This document shows, one piece after another, positions 1 through 5,258 of a stretch of DNA of 7,959 bases. The DNA is from DASRTE01 sp035656095 (lineage in GTDB: Bacteria; Actinomycetota; Actinomycetes; Jiangellales; Jiangellaceae): assembly GCA_035656095.1 (NCBI GenBank), contig DASRTE010000003.1:1-7959 (forward strand), written 5' to 3'. The notes beneath the pieces are model-generated. The model was not told where the DNA came from. It did not search any database and saw nothing but the letters and a program-made list of their open reading frames with translations. Positions within the stretch are counted from its first letter, which is position 1. Every line of letters begins with the position of its first letter. The position numbers and the translations under genes were made by a program.

Positions 1-1
1 G

Positions 2-607
2 GCGGCCTGGCTCGGAGAGACCTTCGGTGGGCCCAGCCTCTACACCGACACCTACGGCGGCTACGACCGCATGGTCTCTCAGCACCTCGGCAAGGCCCTC
101 CGCGAGGACCAACGAGCGCGCTGGACCAGCCTGATGATCCAATCGGCCAACGAGGCAGGCCTGCCGACTGATCCCGAGTTCCGCGCCGCGTTCGTCTCCT
201 ACCTCGAGTGGGGCACCCGCATCGCGGTCGAGAACTCGACGCCGGGCGCGACGCCACCACAGCACATGCCGGTGCCGCGCTGGTGGTGGGTCTGCGAGGC
301 AACGCCGGGCTCGCGCGTGTCCGCGCTGGCGTCCGAGCCCGAGGCCGGCGACGACCAGCCAGCCGTGCGGTTGCCCGACCCCGACGAGGACCCGAGCTTC
401 GCCGGCCACATCCAGCCGCTGTTCCGGACCAAGGACCGCCAGGCCATGCGCTTCGCCTTCGACCTCTGGTCGCACGAGGACGTGAGCCAGCATGCCGACG
501 CCATCCTCGCCCGGCTCACGGCGGGCAGCATGCCGTGCGACGGTGCCTGGGCCCGGGACCGCATCGAGGTCTTCGAGCGCTGGATCGCGGCCGGCACGCC
601 GCCGTAG
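2..607 (+). CDS. Group II truncated haemoglobin with extra C-terminal domain (5' partial)
   Basis: The frame is open from base 2 with no start in the window, so the N-terminus lies upstream; the ATG at 71 is internal. The bases before it encode WLGETFGGPSLYTDTYGGYD, typical of the E-F region of group II truncated globins, small haem proteins that bind O2/NO and are linked to oxidative or nitrosative stress. The proximal (F8) histidine is probably the His at 83-85 (SQHLGKAL) and the conserved group II tryptophan G8 the Trp at 122-124 (RARWTSLM). The globin ends with YLEWGTRIAVENS and the family tail PVPRWWW. After an acidic, Pro-rich linker come about 70 residues (from SFAGHIQPLF, near 397) that are not globin; their end (GSMPCDGAW...FERWIAAGTPP) resembles the C-terminal helix region of cytochrome c-like domains but lacks CXXCH. 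The globin call is strong; the second domain's function is unknown. Confidence 0.85.
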   Translation, partial: AAWLGETFGGPSLYTDTYGGYDRMVSQHLGKALREDQRARWTSLMIQSANEAGLPTDPEFRAAFVSYLEWGTRIAVENSTPGATPPQHMPVPRWWWVCEATPGSRVSALASEPEAGDDQPAVRLPDPDEDPSFAGHIQPLFRTKDRQAMRFAFDLWSHEDVSQHADAILARLTAGSMPCDGAWARDRIEVFERWIAAGTPP

Positions 608-658
608 GGCGTGGCGGACGACAACCGCACCGGCGTCGGCGGGCGACGGACAACCAGC

Positions 659-665
659 GAGGAGG
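659..665 (+). promoter_or_regulatory. Strong ribosome binding site for the 41-aa ORF
   Basis: GAGGAGG lies 7 nt before the ATG at 673. It is one of the best Shine-Dalgarno matches in the window and the main reason to accept the very short reading frame that follows as translated. Confidence 0.7.
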
Positions 666-672
666 TGCCCAC

Positions 673-798
673 ATGACCATCGTGACAACGATCGACGTGT
701 ACGACATGCCCAATTCCGAGTACCGGGAAGTGCTCGACCGGATGGGCGTCGAGGCGCGACCGAGGCTCGTCGTCGGCCTTCCCGACGCACCGCACTGA
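673..798 (+). CDS. Small 41-aa protein, ABM-like N-terminal half (possible remnant)
   Basis: ATG at 673 to TGA at 796-798, 41 residues, in the 203-nt gap between the globin and DJ-1-type genes. The start has a near-ideal ribosome binding site (659-665). The N-terminal half reads as a beta strand (TIVTTIDVYDM) followed by a helix (SEYREVLDRMG), the pattern that opens small dimeric alpha/beta-barrel (antibiotic biosynthesis monooxygenase-like) proteins found in actinobacteria. Those are normally about 90-100 residues; here the rest is missing and the protein ends RLVVGLPDAPH. I looked at the other two + frames after the last recognisable residues and saw no continuation, so a simple frameshift is not supported; a deletion remnant or a genuine short protein both fit. 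Stop-to-start distance to the next gene is 12 nt, so co-translation with it is likely. The family link is a judgement from pattern, not a search. Confidence 0.5.
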   Translation: MTIVTTIDVYDMPNSEYREVLDRMGVEARPRLVVGLPDAPH

Positions 799-810
799 GG
801 CGGCGGCACG

Positions 811-1557
811 ATGCCTGCGACGGTCGACATCCTTCGGCCCGACCAGCCCAAGCGGGTGCTGATCGTGGCCTCGAACCCGGCGGTCTCCAACGTGACCGGC
901 TGGCCCGTCGGCTTCTGGTGGTCCGAGCTCACCCACCCGTGGTGGGAGTTCACCGAGCATGGCTACCAGGTGGAGATCGCGAGTCCGGACGGCGGGGCGC
1001 TCCGGGGCGACTCGTGGAGCGATCCGCGCGACGAGAGCGGATACTCGGCCCACGACCTGATCAGCCTTGGGTTCATCGACTCCCCCACCCATGCGGCACT
1101 GGTCGAGTCGACGGCACCCCTGAGCGAGATCGCGGTGGACGCCTTCGATGGCGTCCTCTTCGTCGGTGGCCAAGGCCCGATGTTCACCTTCGTCGACAAC
1201 GACGAGGTGCACAGGGTCTTGGCCGGCTTCTATGAGGCCGGCAAGGTCACCGCCGTCATCTGCCACGCCACCGCGGTCCTGCTGACCGCCCGGCGCCCGG
1301 ACGGAAGCCTCCTCGTCGAGGGCAAGACCTGGACCGGCTTCGCCAACTCCGAGGAGCAGTACGCCGACGACTTCGTCGGCCGGCGGATCCAGCCGTTCTG
1401 GATCGAGGACGAGGCCCGCAAGCTGGAGGACACCAACTTCATCGTGCACGGACGCTTCCGTGCCCACGCGGTGCGCGACGGCAACCTCATCACCGGCCAG
1501 CAGCAGTACTCCGGTGCGGCTGCGGCCCGGTTGATCATCGACGCGCTGGGAACCTAG
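811..1557 (+). CDS. DJ-1/PfpI superfamily protein (type 1 glutamine amidotransferase-like, Hsp31-like)
   Basis: A complete 248-residue cytoplasmic protein with no signal peptide or membrane segment. It has the DJ-1/PfpI fold signature: beta strand RVLIVASNP, then GWPVGFWWSELTHPW with a candidate acidic active-site residue E39, VEIASPDGG, the strand-turn GVLFVGGQGP, and the nucleophile elbow AVICHATAVL with C151 followed by H152. The remainder (WTGFANSEEQY, IQPFWIEDEARK, NLITGQQQYSGAAAA) matches a well-conserved Hsp31/YDR533C-like subgroup whose characterised relatives act as glutathione-independent glyoxalases, chaperones or deglycases. Which activity this one has cannot be read from sequence; the amidotransferase label reflects the fold, not a proven reaction. 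A GAGG at 797-800 sits 10 nt before the ATG, and the close spacing to the upstream small ORF suggests co-transcription. The stop codon is in the left arm of a hairpin shared with the convergent operon. Confidence 0.9.
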   Translation: MPATVDILRPDQPKRVLIVASNPAVSNVTGWPVGFWWSELTHPWWEFTEHGYQVEIASPDGGALRGDSWSDPRDESGYSAHDLISLGFIDSPTHAALVESTAPLSEIAVDAFDGVLFVGGQGPMFTFVDNDEVHRVLAGFYEAGKVTAVICHATAVLLTARRPDGSLLVEGKTWTGFANSEEQYADDFVGRRIQPFWIEDEARKLEDTNFIVHGRFRAHAVRDGNLITGQQQYSGAAAARLIIDALGT

Positions 1558-1600
1558 TGGGCGGCTCGTGTCCGGCGGCGGGTTGCGAGCCGCTCCACTA
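1555..1600. terminator. Inverted repeat between convergent genes, probable bidirectional terminator
   Basis: Left arm 1555-1568 (TAGTGGGCGGCTCG) pairs with right arm 1586-1600 (CGAGCCGCTCCACTA), giving 14 base pairs with one bulged T and a 17-nt loop. The innermost 8 bp (1561-1568 with 1586-1593) are perfect and GC-rich. There is no obvious U-tract on either side, as is common for actinobacterial hairpin terminators. The arms contain the stop codon of the + strand DJ-1-type gene (1555-1557) and that of the - strand adaptor gene (1598-1600), so one structure could end both transcripts. Confidence 0.65.
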
Positions 1601-3223
1601 GCCGGGCAACCGGACCTCCTCACCGCCGTCGAGGCCGTCGGTGATCTCGATCCAGCCGTCGGCGACCAGCCCGACCTGGACGGGGACGATGTTGTCGGGA
1701 CCATCGGGTTGCGCCACCCGCACCGCGGGTGACCCACCGTCGTCGACGATGGCGGAGACGGGCACGGCGACCACGCCGTCACGGCGGGCATCAACGAGGC
1801 TGACCGTGGCCTCGGCACCACTGCGCCGTTGGCCGGCGCCGGTGTCGTCGGCGCCGATCGCGACGGTCAGCTCGACCTCGCCGTCGGACACCTCGCGGCC
1901 GGTGCCGACCACCGTGCCCTGGCTCGTCGTCCCGTCTGCCCACTCGAGCTCGACGGTGGAACCGGGGGTCCAGCCGCCCGCCTCGGTGGCGTCGACGTCG
2001 GCCACGACCACGCGCTCCTCGGAGCCGATGGTCATGACCGGCGATCCGGCCTCCAGGGTGTCGCCCACCGACGCCTCGTGACCGAGGACGTCCCCGCGCT
2101 CGCTGAGGAAGACCACCTCGCCGAGGGTCACGACACCGTCGGGAGCGGTGCGGCCGAGGTCGGTTTCCCAGGCCTCGACCGCGGCGGCGGTGTCCGCGGT
2201 GAAGGACTCGTCGACGTCGAGGTCGCCGTATCCCAGCGCCGCGACATTCTCCTCCAGTTGCCGGACGTCGACGCCGTCGTCCACGCCCTGCTCCAGGGTG
2301 CGCCACGCCGGCACCTCGCCGATCAGCGCGACGACGGGCTCGTCGTCGGCCGTGTACAGCACTGTGCCGCGATCCACCGTGGCGCCCACGTCGAGCACGC
2401 TGGTCAGGATGGCGGACGACGCCTCGCCGCTACCCCCGTCGCCGCTGGCTCCGTCGGCGCCGTCTCCGCCGCTGGACTGGTCGGTGCCGCCGCCACCCGC
2501 AGGTGTGGCAGCGCCCGGGCTCGAGCCGCCATCGCCGGCGCCGCCCGTCGCTCTGGGATCCACGGTCGATGGCGGCGACGTGCCGGGGGCCTGGGTGGTG
2601 GTCGAGGTCGGCGGCGTGGTTGTGGAGGTGGTGGACGCGGTGGTCGACGTCGTCGACGTCGTCGTCGGACAGGGGGTGGTCGACGTCGTGCTCGACGACG
2701 ATGAGGTGGTGGTGGAGGAGGAGGAGGAGGAGGAGGTGGAGGTGGAGGAGCTCGTTGGCGAGCACGGGTTGGTGGTCGACGTCGTGCTCGACGTGCTGCC
2801 GGTGCTCGACGAGCTGGTGCCGCTGGGTCCGGTCAGGAACGCAGCCGGTGTCATGTCGCCATTGCCCGAGTCGCCGTTGCCAGAGTCGCCATCGCCCGAG
2901 TCGCCATTGCCGCCACCACCGCCGTCGTCGTTGCCCCCGTCGCCTTCGCCGCCGTTGCCTTCATCGGAGGGGAGCGCTGCGGCGTAGGCCACGGTCTGCT
3001 CGTCGGACCGTTGGAGGGAGCCGGATGCTTCCAGCGTCGTGGCGAGGTCCCGTGGCTCGGCGACCACGGTCGGACCGAGCCCGCCACCGTCGGCGGCGCC
3101 GTTCCCCCGGGTGACGACGGCAAGTACGACCGCTCCGGCGATCAGCGCCGTGACGATCAGGAGCACGTTCCGCTGGCGCCCGGCGCGGCGGCGCGCTCGT
3201 CGGGTGAGGTTGTAGTTCGGCAT
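1598..3223 (-). CDS. Membrane-anchored adaptor 2: MacA/HlyD-like with peptidoglycan-binding domain and mucin-like insert
   Basis: 541 residues from the ATG at 3223. This start was chosen because GAGGA (3231-3235) lies 7 nt upstream and the codon shares one base with the permease stop (TGATG); the frame stays open upstream only as an antisense shadow of the permease gene. Layout: basic N-terminus, single membrane helix about 19-38, start of a lipoyl-like domain (VVAEPRDLATTLEASGSLQ to YAAAL, 53-83), low-complexity insert about 85-270, second half of the lipoyl-like motif (VGATVDRGTVLYTADDEPVV), peptidoglycan-binding-like helices about 317-368 (VRQLEENVAALGYG, APDGVVTLGEVVF), then beta-barrel and membrane-proximal strands to the end. 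The insert runs Gly/Asp/Asn-rich, then a Ser/Thr block (131-222) with two Cys (C154, C185), then Gly-rich. It is a paralogue of the adaptor encoded at 5255-6445. Probable role: extracytoplasmic partner of the MacB-like exporter, tied to the cell wall. Confidence 0.85.
   Translation of the reverse strand: MPNYNLTRRARRRAGRQRNVLLIVTALIAGAVVLAVVTRGNGAADGGGLGPTVVAEPRDLATTLEASGSLQRSDEQTVAYAAALPSDEGNGGEGDGGNDDGGGGGNGDSGDGDSGNGDSGNGDMTPAAFLTGPSGTSSSSTGSTSSTTSTTNPCSPTSSSTSTSSSSSSSTTTSSSSSTTSTTPCPTTTSTTSTTASTTSTTTPPTSTTTQAPGTSPPSTVDPRATGGAGDGGSSPGAATPAGGGGTDQSSGGDGADGASGDGGSGEASSAILTSVLDVGATVDRGTVLYTADDEPVVALIGEVPAWRTLEQGVDDGVDVRQLEENVAALGYGDLDVDESFTADTAAAVEAWETDLGRTAPDGVVTLGEVVFLSERGDVLGHEASVGDTLEAGSPVMTIGSEERVVVADVDATEAGGWTPGSTVELEWADGTTSQGTVVGTGREVSDGEVELTVAIGADDTGAGQRRSGAEATVSLVDARRDGVVAVPVSAIVDDGGSPAVRVAQPDGPDNIVPVQVGLVADGWIEITDGLDGGEEVRLPG
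2558..2833 (-). repeat. Low-complexity Ser/Thr-coding tract inside adaptor 2
   Basis: Residues 131-222 of adaptor 2 are almost entirely Ser and Thr with scattered Pro and two Cys. The DNA consists of imperfect trinucleotide repeats; on the + strand these appear as GTCGTCGAC-type runs (about 2641-2700) and a purine-rich (GGA)n/(GGT)n run at 2705-2750, with an uninterrupted GGA/GAG stretch near 2713-2736. Such triplet tracts can grow or shrink in frame. The composition resembles mucin-like, O-glycosylated extracellular linkers; glycosylation is inference. Confidence 0.8.
2857..2911 (-). repeat. 15-bp tandem repeat coding a GDSG(N/D) pentapeptide
   Basis: Three near-identical 15-bp units (2857-2871, 2872-2886, 2887-2901) and a partial fourth (2902-2911). 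On the + strand each begins CGCC and has the form CGCCATTGCCCGAGT with one or two changes. They encode repeats of Gly-Asp-Ser-Gly-Asn/Asp at about residues 105-122 of adaptor 2, just before the Ser/Thr block. Confidence 0.75.
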
Positions 3224-4494
3224 CAGACAGTCCTCAGGGCGTCGGTGGGGGCCAGGCGCGCGGCGCGCGTCGCCGGGTACAGGCCGGCGACGGCTCCGAT
3301 CACGAGGGCAGCGACAATGCCGCCGACGAGGCCGATGGTGGGGACGACGATCTCCCAACCACGGGCAACGTCGTAGATAGCGGTGACGGCGGCGCCGAGC
3401 ATCACCCCGGCGACGCCGCCGGCGGCGGAGAGCAGCAACGCTTCGGAGAGGAACTGGACACTGACGTGGCGCCGGGTGGCGCCCAGTGCCCGGCGCAGGC
3501 CGATCTCGGAGCGGCGCTCGAGCACCGAGATCACCATCACGTTGGCGATGCCGACGCCACCCACGAGGAGCGCAACGGCACCGAGGCCCAGGAACAGGGC
3601 GGTGAAGGCGTTGCTGGCGGCTGCCCGGGCCTCGATGGCGTCGGACGGGCGTGACACCTCGACCTGGTCGGGGTTCTCGGGGTTGGCAGTCGGCGCAATG
3701 ACCGTCTGAACGTCGTCGACTTCGTCGGGGTCGGTGCGGAGGTACACGGTGCCCGGGGCCTCGGCGGCGCCAAGCTCGTCGATCGCGATGTCGCGGCCGA
3801 TCACGGCCGACGTGTCGAGGTCGGGCGCCAGCTGCAGCGGCTCCATGATCCCGATCACCGTGAACCACTGTCCGCCCAGCCACACCTGCACCCCGTCGCC
3901 CACATCGGTGATGCCGAGGCGTTCGGCGGCGACCGACCCCAGCACGACCACCGGCAGTCCGGCGCGGGCCTCGTCGAGCCACTCACCGTCCGCCATCTCG
4001 CCGACGAGGGTCTCGAGGAGCTGCGTGTCCGCGGCCTTCACGGTGATGCCGCCGGTCTGGTCGCTGGGGGCGAGGTCCGTACGCAGAACGGTGGCGTCGA
4101 CCGAGGTCACTGACGACACCTCCTCGACCGGTCCGATGCGGCGCAGCATGGTCTCGGCCGTGGTCTGGAGGACCGGGTCCTCCCTCCCGACGAAGCCCCC
4201 GCCGGCCTCCACCACCAGCAGGTTGGTGCCCAGCCGGTCCAGCGCCTGGAGCAGATTGGCCTTGGACGATTCGGAGATGCCGAGCACCGCAACCATGGCG
4301 GCGATGCCAATGGCGATGCCCAGCGCCGACAGCGAGGCTCGCAGGCGCCGGCTACGCAACCCGATGGACGCGACCCGGAACAGGTCGCCAGGGTTCAGCG
4401 CGCCGGGGGCCAGGCGCGCACGACCGGCGGTCGCAGTGCCGCCGTCGCCGGCGGGCGTGCCGGGGATCGCGGCCGATGGCGTGATGTCGGTCAT
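3223..4494 (-). CDS. MacB-type ABC transporter permease (FtsX-like)
   Basis: 423 residues with the four-helix MacB/FtsX topology: a cytoplasmic N-terminal stretch (1-50), TM1 about 54-72, a large extracytoplasmic domain about 73-295 (MacB_PCD type), TM2 about 296-322, TM3 about 347-371 and TM4 about 383-407. Between TM2 and TM3 is the family motif ERRSEIGLRRALGATRRHV, the cytoplasmic loop that couples to the ATPase; the C-terminus has the usual GLYPATRAARLAPTDALR. E. coli MacB fuses ATPase and permease; here they are separate genes, as is common in Gram-positive bacteria. Family members do not form a classical membrane channel but use ATP to move extracytoplasmic domains (mechanotransmission). 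The ATG at 4494 overlaps the ATPase stop by 4 nt (ATGA), and the TGA at 3223-3225 shares a base with the next start. A moderate GGGGGA (4504-4509) precedes the start. The substrate (peptide, lipid, antibiotic) cannot be inferred. Confidence 0.92.
   Translation of the reverse strand: MTDITPSAAIPGTPAGDGGTATAGRARLAPGALNPGDLFRVASIGLRSRRLRASLSALGIAIGIAAMVAVLGISESSKANLLQALDRLGTNLLVVEAGGGFVGREDPVLQTTAETMLRRIGPVEEVSSVTSVDATVLRTDLAPSDQTGGITVKAADTQLLETLVGEMADGEWLDEARAGLPVVVLGSVAAERLGITDVGDGVQVWLGGQWFTVIGIMEPLQLAPDLDTSAVIGRDIAIDELGAAEAPGTVYLRTDPDEVDDVQTVIAPTANPENPDQVEVSRPSDAIEARAAASNAFTALFLGLGAVALLVGGVGIANVMVISVLERRSEIGLRRALGATRRHVSVQFLSEALLLSAAGGVAGVMLGAAVTAIYDVARGWEIVVPTIGLVGGIVAALVIGAVAGLYPATRAARLAPTDALRTV
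3231..3235 (-). promoter_or_regulatory. Ribosome binding site fixing the adaptor 2 start
   Basis: On the - strand GAGGA is followed by 7 nt and then ATG (3223-3221). It lies inside the end of the permease gene and identifies the real start of adaptor 2 within a much longer open frame. Confidence 0.65.
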
Positions 4495-5258
4495 CGGGCG
4501 GCGTCCCCCACCGTCCCCGCGAGGTCGGGACCCGCGGGGGTCGAGTCGGCCTCGATCAGGCCGTCCCGCATGGCCACCTGGCGGCGCAGGCTACCGGCGA
4601 CGTCCTTGTCGTGGGTGATTACGACGATGGTCGAGCCGTCCTCGTTGAGCTCGTGGAGCAGGGCAACGAGGGCATCCCCCGAGCGCGAGTCGAGGTTGCC
4701 GGTGGGCTCGTCGGCCAGCACGACCGATGGCTCGCCCACCAGGGCACGGGCGATGGCGACGCGCTGGCGCTCGCCGCCCGAGAGCTTCTCGGTGTTGTAG
4801 TCGAGCCGATGCCCGAGGCCGACCCGCTCGAGGGCCACCCGGGCCTGGCCCCGCCGGTCGCGCAACCGGCGGCCCGTGTAGAGCAGGCCGTCGGCCACGT
4901 TGTCGGTGGCACTCATGCCCGGCAGCAGGAAGAACTGCTGGAACACGAAGCCGATCTCCCGGGAACGTAGGGCCGAGAGCTGCCGGTCGGTCAGCCGGGC
5001 CACGTCGTACCCGGCGACCTGCACGTCGCCCGAGGTGGGCCGGTCGAGGGTTCCCATGATGTGCAGAAGCGTCGACTTGCCGGAGCCGCTGGGCCCGACG
5101 ATCGCGACGAGCTCGCCTTGCCTCACGAGCAGGTCAACCCCGTGGAGTACCCGGGTGGGCGGGTCACCCGGGTACTCCTTGACGACGTCACGGAGCAGGA
5201 TGACGACGTCGTCGGGGCCGGGGGTCGGATGAGCGCCCCCGCCGCGCTGCTCGTTCAT
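4491..5258 (-). CDS. MacB/LolD-type ABC transporter ATP-binding protein
   Basis: 255 residues, a single cytoplasmic nucleotide-binding domain with all motifs intact: Walker A GPSGSGKS (55-62), Q-loop FVFQQFF with Q107/Q108, ABC signature LSGGERQRVA (from 159), Walker B VVLADEPTGNLD (D183, catalytic E184) and switch histidine H216 (VVITHDKD). The combination of FVFQQFFLLP and DEPTGNLDS is characteristic of the MacB/LolD/FtsE-like group that pairs with FtsX-like permeases. It hydrolyses ATP to drive the permease encoded directly downstream, which its stop codon overlaps by 4 nt (ATGA). Its own ATG overlaps the adaptor 1 stop in the same way. A non-conserved ~16-residue N-terminal extension rich in Gly/Pro precedes the domain. 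Only a weak GGTGGTG precedes the start, consistent with translation depending on the upstream gene. Confidence 0.95.
   Translation of the reverse strand: MNEQRGGGAHPTPGPDDVVILLRDVVKEYPGDPPTRVLHGVDLLVRQGELVAIVGPSGSGKSTLLHIMGTLDRPTSGDVQVAGYDVARLTDRQLSALRSREIGFVFQQFFLLPGMSATDNVADGLLYTGRRLRDRRGQARVALERVGLGHRLDYNTEKLSGGERQRVAIARALVGEPSVVLADEPTGNLDSRSGDALVALLHELNEDGSTIVVITHDKDVAGSLRRQVAMRDGLIEADSTPAGPDLAGTVGDAAR

Noticed and set aside
199..1821. A 540-codon open frame on the - strand across the globin and DJ-1-type genes
   Set aside because: It is antisense to genes with clear family motifs, is rich in Arg/Pro/Gly as expected for a GC-rich shadow, crosses the intergenic hairpin, and shows no domain.
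2857..2911. CRISPR-like array
   Set aside because: The units are 15 bp, contiguous without spacers and in frame within a coding sequence, so they are protein-coding tandem repeats.
2148..2987. A 279-codon + strand frame rich in Val, Glu and Asp opposite adaptor 2
   Set aside because: Its composition is simply the reverse reading of Ser/Thr and Gly/Asp triplet repeats; it has no start signal or recognisable domain.
3224..3982. Extension of adaptor 2 upstream to 3982
   Set aside because: The extension overlaps the permease in another frame, is almost pure Arg/Gly/Pro, and the ATG at 3223 has a ribosome binding site, a membrane helix right after it and stop/start overlap.
3734..4618. A 294-codon + strand Ser/Arg/Pro-rich frame opposite the permease and ATPase
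   Set aside because: It is antisense to well-supported ABC transporter genes, low in complexity and without any family motif.
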